Assembly: GCF_029813775.1 (NCBI RefSeq)
Contig: NZ_JARVKW010000003.1
Location: 1-64,000 of the forward strand
Source of the DNA: Streptomyces sp. DH24
GTDB lineage: Bacteria; Actinomycetota; Actinomycetes; Streptomycetales; Streptomycetaceae
DNA length: 64,000 nucleotides
Direction: 5' to 3'
Shown piece by piece: positions 1 to 8,121 of the stretch. Under the pieces are notes generated by a model that was given only the letters and a program-made list of their open reading frames with translations, had not been told where the DNA came from and searched no databases. Positions within the stretch are counted from its first letter, which is position 1. Each line of letters opens with the position of its first letter. A program made the position numbers and the translations under genes.

Positions 1-1536
1 CCCGATGCCGTGCGCCCGGACCTGGCCGAGGTGCGCCGGCGGCACGCCTTTGGGCTCGACGAGAACCGTCCGGCGGCGGTCGCGAAACGTCACGCGGCCG
101 GTCGCCGCACCGCCCGCGAGAACATCGACGACCTGTGCGACGCGGGCTCGTTCACCGAGTTCGGGGCGCTGGCGGTCGCGGCCCAGCGACGGCGCCGCCC
201 GATGGACGACCTGATCCGGTCCACGCCCGCCGACGGCATGGTCACGGGCACCGGCCGGGTGGACGGTTCGGCGTGCGTGGTGATGTCGTACGACTACACG
301 GTCCTCGCGGGCACGCAGGGGGTGCAGAACCACCGGAAGACCGACCGGATGCTGGAGCTGGCCGGGCAACGGCGGCTGCCCGTCGTGCTGTTCGCGGAGG
401 GCGGCGGCGGGCGGCCGGGCGACACGGACACCACGTCGGTGGCGGGCCTGCACGTGACGACGTTCCACCGGATGGGCCGGCTGAGCGGGCTGGTGCCGCT
501 GGTCGGCATCGCGTCGGGGCGGTGTTTCGCGGGCAACGCGGCGCTGCTCGGCTGCTGCGACGTCGTGATCGCCACGCCCGAGGCGACGATCGGGATGGGC
601 GGGCCCGCGATGATCGAGGGCGGCGGGCTCGGGGTGTTCCGGCCGGAGGAGGTCGGCCCGCTGTCGGTCCAGGTGCCGAACGGCGTCGTGGACATCGCGG
701 TCGCCGACGAGGCGGAGGCCGTGCGGGTGGCCCGGCGGTACCTGTCCTACTTCCGTGGCGCGCAGCCGGGTTGGGAGGCGCCCGACCAGCGGCTGCTGCG
801 GCACGCGGTGCCGGAGAACCGGCGGCGGGCCTACGACGTGCGCCGCGTCGTGACGGGGCTCGCGGACACGGAGTCGGCGCTGGAGCTGCGGTCCGGGTTC
901 GGCGTCGGCGTGCTGACGTTCCTGGTGCGGGTCGAGGGCCGTCCGATGGGGCTGATCGCCAGTAATCCGGGGCATCTGGGCGGGGCGATCGACCGGGACG
1001 CGGCCGACAAGACGGCCCGGTTCCTGCAACTGTGCGACGCGTTCGGGCTGCCGGTGGTGTCCCTGTGCGACACACCGGGCTTCATGGTCGGCCCGGACGC
1101 CGAACGGACCGCCACCGTACGGCACTTCGCGCGGCTGTTCGTGACCGGCGCGAACCTGCGGGTGCCGCTGGTGAGCCTGGTGCTGCGCAAGGCGTACGGG
1201 CTGGGCGCGATGGCGATGATGGGCGGCTCCACGCGCGCCCCGCTGGCCACGGCGGCCTGGCCGAGCGGCGAGTTCGGCGGCATGGGCCTGGAGGGCGCCG
1301 TGCGGCTCGGCCACCGCAAGGAGCTCGCGGCGATCGAGGACCCGGCCGAACGGGCGCGGACGTTCGAGGCGCGGGTCGCCGAACTGTACGAGCACGGCAA
1401 GGCGGTGAACGCGGCGGCCGCGCTGGAGCTCGACGCGGTGATCGACCCGGCCGCCTCACGGGAGTGGATCCTGGCCGCTCTGGACGGCTGCCCCGAGGTT
1501 CCGGCGGGGCACCGGCCGTGCGTCGACACGTGGTAG
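1..1536 (+). CDS. Acyl-CoA carboxylase, carboxyltransferase part (5' end outside window)
   Basis: The reading frame is open from the first base, so the start lies upstream and 511 residues are visible. They form a complete biotin-dependent carboxyltransferase domain, which moves a carboxyl group from biotin to an acyl-CoA. Markers are the N-half segment VLAGTQGVQNHRKTDR, the glycine-rich AEGGGGRPGDTD, and the C-half CDTPGFMVGP and LRKAYGLGAMAM. The visible start (RRHAFGLDENRPAAVAKR) resembles the linker preceding the CT domain in single-chain acetyl-CoA carboxylase family proteins of about 1,100 aa (biotin carboxylase, biotinyl and CT domains on one chain). I therefore infer that the missing upstream part encodes those domains. 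A stand-alone PccB-type beta subunit is the alternative. Substrate is not predictable. Confidence 0.85.
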   Translation, partial: PDAVRPDLAEVRRRHAFGLDENRPAAVAKRHAAGRRTARENIDDLCDAGSFTEFGALAVAAQRRRRPMDDLIRSTPADGMVTGTGRVDGSACVVMSYDYTVLAGTQGVQNHRKTDRMLELAGQRRLPVVLFAEGGGGRPGDTDTTSVAGLHVTTFHRMGRLSGLVPLVGIASGRCFAGNAALLGCCDVVIATPEATIGMGGPAMIEGGGLGVFRPEEVGPLSVQVPNGVVDIAVADEAEAVRVARRYLSYFRGAQPGWEAPDQRLLRHAVPENRRRAYDVRRVVTGLADTESALELRSGFGVGVLTFLVRVEGRPMGLIASNPGHLGGAIDRDAADKTARFLQLCDAFGLPVVSLCDTPGFMVGPDAERTATVRHFARLFVTGANLRVPLVSLVLRKAYGLGAMAMMGGSTRAPLATAAWPSGEFGGMGLEGAVRLGHRKELAAIEDPAERARTFEARVAELYEHGKAVNAAAALELDAVIDPAASREWILAALDGCPEVPAGHRPCVDTW

Positions 1537-1582
1537 ACCGCGTGCTCGCGCGGAACGTCCGGAACTGACCTCGTCCGGCCCG

Positions 1583-1611
1583 TTGACGCTCCCCGGCCCC
1601 GTACCTATCGT
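1583..1611 (+). promoter_or_regulatory. Candidate vegetative promoter for the GH127 gene
   Basis: TTGACG at 1583-1588 and TATCGT at 1606-1611 are separated by 17 nt, close to the housekeeping sigma (HrdB) consensus. Transcription would begin near 1618, giving a leader of about 75 nt before the ATG at 1694. Confidence 0.55.
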
Positions 1612-1637
1612 CTGGTCGATCACTCGCACAACGTTCG

Positions 1638-1660
1638 TCATGTCGAACAGCAAGACATGA
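1638..1660 (+). promoter_or_regulatory. Inverted repeat in the GH127 leader
   Basis: TCATGTC and GACATGA form perfect 7-bp arms around a 9-nt loop, inside the predicted transcript of the arabinofuranosidase gene. It could be a repressor site or an RNA hairpin. No U-tract follows, so it is not an obvious terminator. Confidence 0.4.
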
Positions 1661-1693
1661 CTGTCCCGTCCGTGGACCCGTGGAGGCGCACCC

Positions 1694-4513
1694 ATGGCAC
1701 CGCCCCTCTCCAGACGAACTCTTCTCCAGGCCGCGACCGTGGCCGCGACGGCGTCGGCAGCCTCCCTGGCCGGCGGCGGGCGCGGTCTCGCCGCACCCGC
1801 CGCCGGCGCGACGGCCGAGGCGCCGACCGCGTGGACCGTGCGCCCGTTCGCCCTGGAGGACGTCACGCTCCGCCCGGGCCTCTTCGCCGCCAAGCGCGAG
1901 CTGATGCTGGAGCACGCCCGCGGCTACGACGTGAACCGGCTGGTCCAGGTGTTCCGCGCCAACGCGGGCCTCCCGACCGGCGACGCGGTCGCCCCCGGCG
2001 GCTGGGAGGGCCTGGACGGCGAGGCCAACGGCAACCTGCGCGGGCACTACACCGGCCACTTCCTCACCATGCTGGCCCAGGCCCACCGGGGCACCGGGGA
2101 GCGGGTGTTCGCCGACAAGACGGACACCGTCGTGACGGCGCTGACCGAGGTGCGCGAGGCACTGCGCCGCGATCCCGTCGTCCTGAGCACGGACGGCCGC
2201 TTCGGCACCGCCGTCGAGAACGTCCGCGGCTCCTACCAGTACGTCGACCTGCCGTCCCAAGTCCTCGGTGGCGCAGCCGCGATCACCCTGTCCGCCTGGG
2301 TGCGCCCCACGCACGCCGGGAACTGGGCCCGCGTCCTCGACTTCGGCGACGACACGACCCGCTATCTGTACCTGGCCGCCCGAAACGGCAACGGCGTACC
2401 GCGCTTCGCCGTCACCACCTCCGGACCCGGCGGCGAACAGGGCCTCGACGGCACGGCCCCGCTGCCGCTCGACACGTGGAGCCACCTGGCCGTGACCCTC
2501 GCGGACGGCACCGGCACGCTCTACGTCGACGGCGCCGCCGTAGCCCGCGACACGTCGATGACGCTGACCCCGGCCGCGCTCGGCACCCTCGCGCACCACT
2601 GGCTCGGGCGCTCCCACTTCCCCGCCGACCCGGTGTTCGCGGGCGCCTTCGACGAGTTCAACGTCTGGTCGCGTGCCCTGACCGCCGCCGAGATCGCCGC
2701 GTTGCAGGAGGCCCGCGCGGCCGACACCCCCGCGGGCCGCGGCGACCTGGCGTCGTACGCCCTGGACGAGACGTCGGGCAGCACCTTCGCAAACGCCTCC
2801 GGCCGGGGCCCGGCCGCCACCCTGCGCCGCACCTGGGGCGGGCCGAGCCACCCCGGGTTCCTCGCGGCGTACCCGGAGACGCAGTTCATCGACCTGGAGT
2901 CGATGACCGGCAGCGACTACACGAAGGTGTGGGCGCCCTACTACACCGCGCACAAGATCCTGCGCGGGCTGCTGGACGCCCATCTCGCCACCGGCGACGA
3001 GCGGGCGCTGGACCTGGCGTCCGGCATGGGCGACTGGATGCACTCCCGGCTGTCGAAGCTGTCGGCGGCCACCCTGCAGCGCATGTGGGGCATCTTCTCC
3101 AGCGGCGAGTTCGGCGGCATCGTCGAGGCCCTCTGCGACCTGCACGGGCTCACCGGAAGGGCCGAACACCTCGCGTCGGCCCGCCTGTTCGACCTCGACC
3201 GGCTCATCGACGCGTGCGCCGAGAACCGCGACATCCTCGACGGCCTGCACGCCAACCAGCACATACCGGCCTTCACCGGCTACGTGCGGCTGTACGACGA
3301 GACCGGCGAGGAGCGCTACCTCACGGCCGCGCGGAACTTCTGGGACATGGTGGTGCCGGGCCGCATGTACGGCATCGGCGGCACCAGCACCGGCGAGTTC
3401 TGGAAGGCCTCCGGCGTCATCGCGGGCACGATGGGGGCGACGACCGCCGAGACCTGCTGCGCGTACAACATGCTCAAGCTGAGCCGGGCGCTGTTCTTCC
3501 ACGAGCAGGACCCCAAGTACATGGAGTACTACGAGCGGGCCCTCTACAACCAGGTGCTCGGCTCCAAGCAGGACCGGCCCGACGCCAAGAATCCGCTCGT
3601 CACGTACTTCATCGGGCTCACGCCCGGCCACGTCCGGGACTACACGCCCAAGCAGGGCACGACCTGCTGCGAGGGCACCGGCATGGAGAGCGCCACCAAG
3701 TACCAGGACTCGGTGTACTTCGCGCGGGCCGACGGCAGCGCCCTGTACGTCAACCTCTACAGCCCCGCCACCCTGAAGTGGGCGGAGAAGGGCGTCACCG
3801 TCACGCAGACCACCGACTACCCGAGGGAGCAGGGCGGCACGCTCACCGTCGGGGGCGGCAGCGCCTCCTTCGAACTGCGGCTGCGCGTGCCGGCGTGGGC
3901 CGGCGCGGGATTCCGCGTGACGGTCAACGGCCGTGCCATACGGGGCAATCCGGTGCCGGGCAGCTACTTCGGCGTGTCCCGGACCTGGCGCGGCGGTGAC
4001 ACCGTGCGGGTGTCCGTGCCGTTCCGGCTGCGGGCGGAGAAGGCGCTCGACGACCCGACCCTGCAGACCCTCTTCCTCGGACCGGTCAACCTCGTCGCCC
4101 GCGACCCGTCCACCGACCACCTGAAGGTCGGCCTGTACCGCAACGCGGGCCTCTCCGGAGACCTGCTGCCCAGCCTCACCCCCGTGCCCGGCAAGCCGCT
4201 GCACTTCAGCCTGGACGGCGTCGAGTGGGCACCGTTCTTCGAGGGCACCGAGGACCCGACGCACGCGTACGTCCGGCGGTCCGAGCCACGCGTCGTGTTC
4301 GGCGGCACCGACTCCGGCGTCGCCAACCCGGCGAGGGCCGGCGGCACCACCCTGCTGGACGAGATCTGGGCCGGGGCACCGTTCGACGACAAGGCAGCGC
4401 TGGTGGCGCGGGTGCGGTCCACCGTGGCGGACTGGGTGTCGGCCGGACTGCTCGGGGAGGCCGACGGCGCCAAGGTGGTGAACACGGCGCAGCGGGCCAC
4501 GTACGCGCCCTGA
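1694..4513 (+). CDS. Secreted GH127-type beta-L-arabinofuranosidase with LamG domain
   Basis: 939 aa. The N-terminus has a twin-arginine signal (SRRTLLQAAT, then an alanine-rich hydrophobic stretch and an Ala-rich cleavage region near residues 30-40), so the enzyme should be exported folded. The catalytic part is the family formerly called DUF1680 (GH127). In HypBA1, the characterised member, the zinc/nucleophile set is E338, C340, C417 and C418. The equivalents here are E586 and C588 (motif ETCCAYNMLKL) and C658, C659 (TTCCEGTGMES). A LamG/concanavalin-like module at roughly residues 160-385 interrupts the N-terminal side of the catalytic barrel and may bind plant glycan. ATG 1694 is chosen because GGAGG lies 7 nt upstream and the Tat signal follows at once. 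Likely role: release of L-arabinose from plant polysaccharide or glycoprotein. Family call strong, exact linkage unknown. Confidence 0.85.
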   Translation: MAPPLSRRTLLQAATVAATASAASLAGGGRGLAAPAAGATAEAPTAWTVRPFALEDVTLRPGLFAAKRELMLEHARGYDVNRLVQVFRANAGLPTGDAVAPGGWEGLDGEANGNLRGHYTGHFLTMLAQAHRGTGERVFADKTDTVVTALTEVREALRRDPVVLSTDGRFGTAVENVRGSYQYVDLPSQVLGGAAAITLSAWVRPTHAGNWARVLDFGDDTTRYLYLAARNGNGVPRFAVTTSGPGGEQGLDGTAPLPLDTWSHLAVTLADGTGTLYVDGAAVARDTSMTLTPAALGTLAHHWLGRSHFPADPVFAGAFDEFNVWSRALTAAEIAALQEARAADTPAGRGDLASYALDETSGSTFANASGRGPAATLRRTWGGPSHPGFLAAYPETQFIDLESMTGSDYTKVWAPYYTAHKILRGLLDAHLATGDERALDLASGMGDWMHSRLSKLSAATLQRMWGIFSSGEFGGIVEALCDLHGLTGRAEHLASARLFDLDRLIDACAENRDILDGLHANQHIPAFTGYVRLYDETGEERYLTAARNFWDMVVPGRMYGIGGTSTGEFWKASGVIAGTMGATTAETCCAYNMLKLSRALFFHEQDPKYMEYYERALYNQVLGSKQDRPDAKNPLVTYFIGLTPGHVRDYTPKQGTTCCEGTGMESATKYQDSVYFARADGSALYVNLYSPATLKWAEKGVTVTQTTDYPREQGGTLTVGGGSASFELRLRVPAWAGAGFRVTVNGRAIRGNPVPGSYFGVSRTWRGGDTVRVSVPFRLRAEKALDDPTLQTLFLGPVNLVARDPSTDHLKVGLYRNAGLSGDLLPSLTPVPGKPLHFSLDGVEWAPFFEGTEDPTHAYVRRSEPRVVFGGTDSGVANPARAGGTTLLDEIWAGAPFDDKAALVARVRSTVADWVSAGLLGEADGAKVVNTAQRATYAP

Positions 4514-4623
4514 GTCCGCGCCGATGTGCGGGTGCCCGGTGCCGGACGGCCGTCCCTGACCGCCGGCATCGGGCATCCGCGGCTCCCCACCGGCATCCTG
4601 CAGCCCGGGGCCGGGCCCGCGCA

Positions 4624-4653
4624 TTGCCGTGTTCCGGCAACGTTGACTAGCCT
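4624..4653 (+). promoter_or_regulatory. Candidate promoter and operator before the PucR-type gene
   Basis: TTGCCG at 4624-4629 and TAGCCT at 4648-4653 are separated by 18 nt and could be -35 and -10 boxes. TTGCC (4624-4628) and GGCAA (4636-4640) form an inverted repeat over the -35 and spacer, a usual place for a repressor. CGTCA direct repeats follow between about 4668 and 4694. The rest of the 4514-4718 gap shows nothing else. Confidence 0.35.
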
Positions 4654-4718
4654 CCCAGTGCCGGACGGCGTCAAAGAGGCGTCAACGGCGTCACGGACAC
4701 AGAAAAAAAGGGGGGCAC

Positions 4719-5777
4719 GTGGGCGAGCCTGTGCGGGCACCGCGGCATCTGGAGGGCTACGCCGAGATCCTGGCCGAGGTGTCGGCGACCGGACGCCGGC
4801 TCACCCGTGACGAACTCCAGGCGCGCCGCGCCCTCGGGGAGCGCGCGGCCGACGAGGGTCTGAGCCTGCGCACGCTGGTCCGGCAGCACCTGGAGGCCAC
4901 CCGGGAGTCCTGGCCCGGCGGCGCCCGCTCCGCGGACCACGTCCTCGCCGCCGTCTCCCAGGCCGTCGACGCGTTCGCCGAGGGCTACGAGCGGGCCCAG
5001 CGGCTCGCGGTGCGGCAGGAGGAGGCGGCCCGCCGGGAGTTCATCGACGACCTGCTGTACGGCCGCAGCGATCTCGGGCGGCTCGCGGAACGCGCCGAGC
5101 GGTTCGGGCTCGTGCTGTCCCGGGCGCACGCCGTCGCGGTGGCCCGGGGCCCGGAGGCCTACGACGACACCGCGCCCGTCACCCGCCGGGTCGAGGCCGA
5201 GCTCATCGCCCGCTTCGGCGACCGGCGCATCCTGCTCACCACCAAGAACGGGCTGCTGATCTGCATCGCGCCCGGTGAGCAGGACGACGTGCTGACGTAC
5301 TTCGCGAAGCAGGCGCACGCGGCGACGGACTTCAGCCGGGTGGCCATCGGCCGCCCGCAGCCCGGCGCGGGCGGCGTCGTCCATTCCTACGAGGAGGCGC
5401 TGAGCACCCTCGACCTCGCCGAGCGACTGGAACTCCAGGACCCGGTGCTGCGCGCCGCCGACCTGCTGGTCTACCCGGTGCTCACCCGGGACCGGCAGGC
5501 GATGGCCGACCTGGTGCTGAGCGCGCTGGGCCCGCTGCGGGACGCCCGGGGCGGCGCCGAGCCACTGCTGCGGACGCTGGAGGTGTACTTCGAGTCCGGC
5601 TGCACCGCCGCCGAGGCCGCCCGCCGCCTCAGCCTGAGCGTGCGCGCGCTCACCTACCGCCTGGAACGCATCCGCGGCCTCACGGGCGCCGACCCGTCCG
5701 ACCCGGTGCACCGCTACACACTCCAGACGGCCGTGATCGGCGCCCGGCTGCTGGGCTGGCCGGCCAACGAGCTGTGA
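4719..5777 (+). CDS. PucR/CdaR-family transcriptional regulator
   Basis: 352 aa, the usual length for this Streptomyces group. An N-terminal helical region is followed by a middle GGDEF-like regulatory segment typical of CdaR proteins (about residues 125-220). The PucR C-terminal helix-turn-helix is visible as LEVYFESGCTAAEAARRLSL then VRALTYRLERIRGLTG, with PVHRYTLQTAVIGARLL at the end. GTG 4719 is preceded by a purine-rich stretch ending GGGGGG. It stands alone between its own promoter and a weak hairpin. The ligand and targets are unknown; the upstream glycosidase is a possible target only by proximity. Confidence 0.8.
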   Translation: MGEPVRAPRHLEGYAEILAEVSATGRRLTRDELQARRALGERAADEGLSLRTLVRQHLEATRESWPGGARSADHVLAAVSQAVDAFAEGYERAQRLAVRQEEAARREFIDDLLYGRSDLGRLAERAERFGLVLSRAHAVAVARGPEAYDDTAPVTRRVEAELIARFGDRRILLTTKNGLLICIAPGEQDDVLTYFAKQAHAATDFSRVAIGRPQPGAGGVVHSYEEALSTLDLAERLELQDPVLRAADLLVYPVLTRDRQAMADLVLSALGPLRDARGGAEPLLRTLEVYFESGCTAAEAARRLSLSVRALTYRLERIRGLTGADPSDPVHRYTLQTAVIGARLLGWPANEL

Positions 5778-5836
5778 GCGCGGCGGCGCCTGCGGCCCAC
5801 GGTCCCGGGCGCGCCGGGCGTCTCGCGGCGGCGGGC

Positions 5837-5859
5837 GGGGCGGGCGCGGACGCCGCCCC
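5837..5859. terminator. Weak hairpin between convergent genes
   Basis: GGGGCGG (5837-5843) pairs with CCGCCCC (5853-5859) around a 9-nt loop in the gap between the PucR-type gene and the convergent LysR-like gene. Extreme local GC makes chance pairing likely. Confidence 0.3.
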
Positions 5860-5881
5860 GCGCGCGTGACGCGGTGGTGTG

Positions 5882-6697
5882 CTACCCACGCCCCCGCGGC
5901 TTGCCCCGGCGGGCGCCCTTCGGGCCGGCCGAGCCGCGCCGCGCGCCCTTGGCGCCGGTCTTCCCGCCGCCCGCCTTGCCCGCGCCCGACCTGCTCGCGC
6001 CGCCCTTGCCGGCGTCCGCCCTGCCCGTCCCGGTCTTCCGGCCGGCCGTGTCGCGGCGGGTGTCGGACTCGGCGGTGGACCGGGTGCGGCCCCGGGTGCT
6101 GTTGACCGTGCGGCCCCGGACGATGCCGATGAAGTCCTCCACCTCGTCGGTGGTCGCCGCCTCGGGCCAGGACAGCGCGACCCGCGACTCGGGGGCGTCC
6201 TTCAGCGGCCGGTACGTGAGGTCCTTGCGGTGGTGCAGCCGGGCCAGCGACAGCGGCACGACGAGCACGCCGATGCCCGCCGCGACCAGCTCGACGGCGT
6301 CCGCCGTGGTCGCGGGCCGCTCCAGCGCGGGCCGGCCGGGCAGGCCCCGCTCCCAGTCCAGGACGTCGTCGAGGGGGTGCAGCACGATGTCGTCGGCCAG
6401 GTCCTGCGGGGTCACCTCGTCGACCGCCGTGACGAGGTGGTCCTTGGGCACCACGACGACCGTCTGCTCCGTGTAGAGCGGGATCGCGCTGAGGACCGCG
6501 CGGTCCACCGGCAGCCGCACCAGACCCGCGTCCGCACCGCCGCCCACCAGCAGGTCCCGCGCCTCGGCGGCGGATGCCAGCAGCAGGGTCAGCGGGGTGT
6601 CGCGGTGCCGCTCGTTCCAGACGCGCAGCCACTTGTCGGGCGTCACACCGGGTACGTACACCAGCCGGAACGAGGGGGTTTCTGCCGAGCCTGTCAC
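5882..6697 (-). CDS. LysR-type substrate-binding domain without HTH, with basic tail
   Basis: 271 aa. Residues about 10-205 look like the effector (PBP2) domain of LysR regulators: an initial FRLVYVPGVTPDKW, hydrophobic strands, and VELVAAGIGVLVVPLSLA, the typical late-domain segment. The normal LysR N-terminal winged HTH (about 60 aa) is absent; the protein begins directly at the effector domain. From about residue 205 the chain becomes Lys/Arg/Gly/Ala-rich (repeated KGG, RSG, AGKAG, GAKGARRG), resembling the tails of actinobacterial histone-like proteins. GTG 6697 has no Shine-Dalgarno and sits 7 nt after a TAGCCT element, so it is probably leaderless. Divergent from the next gene. Possibly an unusual regulator or ligand sensor; function not known. 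Confidence 0.6.
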   Translation of the reverse strand: MTGSAETPSFRLVYVPGVTPDKWLRVWNERHRDTPLTLLLASAAEARDLLVGGGADAGLVRLPVDRAVLSAIPLYTEQTVVVVPKDHLVTAVDEVTPQDLADDIVLHPLDDVLDWERGLPGRPALERPATTADAVELVAAGIGVLVVPLSLARLHHRKDLTYRPLKDAPESRVALSWPEAATTDEVEDFIGIVRGRTVNSTRGRTRSTAESDTRRDTAGRKTGTGRADAGKGGASRSGAGKAGGGKTGAKGARRGSAGPKGARRGKPRGRG

Positions 6698-6755
6698 CGG
6701 GCCAGGCTACCGGGCGTGGTCGGGAACCGGTCACGCGCTCGATACCCTGGTCGTC
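6698..6755. promoter_or_regulatory. Divergent leaderless promoters
   Basis: On the minus strand TAGCCT (6709-6704) ends 6 nt before the GTG at 6697. On the plus strand TACCCT (6743-6748) ends 7 nt before the ATG at 6756. Neither start has a ribosome-binding sequence, so both transcripts probably begin at the start codon. The -35 regions are poor matches. Confidence 0.4.
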
Positions 6756-7148
6756 ATGAAGTCGCACCAGAGCACCCAGACGATGAAGCCCGCGACCGCG
6801 GCGAAGAAGCTGGGTGTGTACCTCGAGGCCACCCCCGCCGAGTTCCGTGAGGGTGTCGTCTCGCGCGCCGAGCTGAACGCCCTGCAGACCGATCCGCCCG
6901 AGTGGCTGCGGGAGCTGCGGCGCACCGGCCCGCACCCCCGGCCGGTGGTGGCGGCGAAGCTGGGCGTGTCGATCTCCGGGCTCGCGCGCGGCGGCGTCAC
7001 CGAGCCGCTGACCACCGAGCAGATCGAGGCGCTCAAGGAGGAGCGCCCCGAGTGGCTGGAGCGGGAGCGCGCCACGCAGGCCGAGGTCCGCAAGGAGGCC
7101 GAGCGCGTGAAGAAGAAGCAGACGGAGGACGCCGAGCAGGCCGGCTAG
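6756..7148 (+). CDS. DUF5997-type small conserved protein
   Basis: 130 aa, hydrophilic, no membrane segment. Two near-repeats, RAELNALQTDPPEWLRELRR and TEQIEALKEERPEWLERERA, flank PVVAAKLGVSISGLARGG, which reads like a helix-turn-helix (KLGVSISGL). The C-terminal 30 residues are highly charged (KKKQTEDAEQAG). This matches the Streptomyces family usually labelled DUF5997. The start at 6756 is chosen over upstream in-frame codons because a -10 box precedes it and the upstream extension has no coding character. Role unknown; a small DNA-binding protein is possible. Confidence 0.65.
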   Translation: MKSHQSTQTMKPATAAKKLGVYLEATPAEFREGVVSRAELNALQTDPPEWLRELRRTGPHPRPVVAAKLGVSISGLARGGVTEPLTTEQIEALKEERPEWLERERATQAEVRKEAERVKKKQTEDAEQAG

Positions 7149-7180
7149 GCCGGGCGGTTTTCCGGACCCATGTCGTCCGG

Positions 7181-7217
7181 CGTGCCCCTCCCCGGTGCCG
7201 CACCGGAGAGGGGCACG
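7181..7217. terminator. Bidirectional terminator closing the eCIS operon
   Basis: Arms 7181-7197 and 7201-7217 pair at 16 of 17 positions around a 3-nt loop, between the convergent DUF5997-type gene and the last eCIS gene. Streptomyces terminators often lack U-tracts, so a long GC stem like this is adequate. It marks the 3' end of the 30-kb minus-strand cluster. Confidence 0.75.
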
Positions 7218-7224
7218 CCTGTGT

Positions 7225-8121
7225 TCACGTGCGGCGGGCGGGCACCTTCAGCCGGTCCCAGCTGACCTTGCCGGGGATGCCGTCGGCGTCCTTGCCGGTG
7301 AAGCCGAGCTTCTGCTGCCAGGCCGCGTAGGAGCGGCGGTCGGCCTCGGTCCACTCGGGGCCGGGGCCCTCCTCGTAGCGGCTGCAGCCCTCGGCGACCA
7401 GGCGGCGGCCCATCGCGGTGACGACCGGGGAGTTCTGCCCCGGGTGGAAGAAGGCCGAACCGGGGAACGGCTCGTACGACGGCTTCGGCTGCGGCTTCGG
7501 GTCGGGGTCCTTGCCGCCGCCTCCTCCGCCGCCCTTGAGCCGGTCGGCGATGCGCCTGCGCATGCCGTCCATGGTGAAGCCGCGCGGGTCCTGCTTGCCC
7601 GGTTGCCACTCCTTGTGGCCGATGACGGACCGCTCGCTCCAGCCGTGGTGCCGGCATATCGCGGCGGCGGCCTTCTCGATGGCCTCCTTCTGCGCCTCGG
7701 GCCAGGGGTCCTTGCCGTCGCCGAGGTTGATGCACTCGAAGCCGTAGAAGTGCCGGTTGCCGTCGGTGTCGGCCTCGTTGTCCGACGGGAGTCTCGTCTC
7801 GTTGATCACCGCGCGCAGTACGTCGCTGTCGCCGAGTCCGGCGTGGTTGGCGCGGCCGTTGCCGACGAGGTGGATGTGGCCCTTCTTGTCTATGACGCCG
7901 TGGCACAGCGGTCCCGGCAGGCCGGAGTAGCCGTTGTAGCAGATGTTCACGGACGCCTCGGTGCCCGAGGTGACGGTGTGGTGGATCATCACGCCGTTCA
8001 CCGGGCCCCAGGGTCCCTTGGTGTTGCGGTTGTGGGTGCGCCAGTTGCGCACCTCGTGGACCGTCAGGCCCTCGGCGCGCAGGATCTCCACCATCTTGGA
8101 AGCGCTCAGGGGCTTCGCCAT
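7225..8121 (-). CDS. eCIS-linked N-acetylmuramoyl-L-alanine amidase with peptidoglycan-binding domain
   Basis: 298 aa. Residues about 35-180 are an Amidase_2/PGRP-type domain that cuts the MurNAc-L-Ala bond: zinc-ligand region GVMIHHTVTSG, then GNGRANHAG, YGFECIN and the late VIGHKEWQPGKQDP. A Gly/Lys/Pro linker follows, then a C-terminal peptidoglycan-binding module (AAWQQKLGFTGKDADGIPGK). There is no signal peptide or membrane segment, so it cannot reach the wall by itself. That fits a component carried by, or released with, the injection particle. ATG 8121 has GGAG 6 nt upstream and overlaps the stop of the preceding gene by one base (TGATG), so translation is coupled. Last gene of the cluster. 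Enzyme call strong; the role in the particle is inferred from context. Confidence 0.85.
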   Translation of the reverse strand: MAKPLSASKMVEILRAEGLTVHEVRNWRTHNRNTKGPWGPVNGVMIHHTVTSGTEASVNICYNGYSGLPGPLCHGVIDKKGHIHLVGNGRANHAGLGDSDVLRAVINETRLPSDNEADTDGNRHFYGFECINLGDGKDPWPEAQKEAIEKAAAAICRHHGWSERSVIGHKEWQPGKQDPRGFTMDGMRRRIADRLKGGGGGGGKDPDPKPQPKPSYEPFPGSAFFHPGQNSPVVTAMGRRLVAEGCSRYEEGPGPEWTEADRRSYAAWQQKLGFTGKDADGIPGKVSWDRLKVPARRT

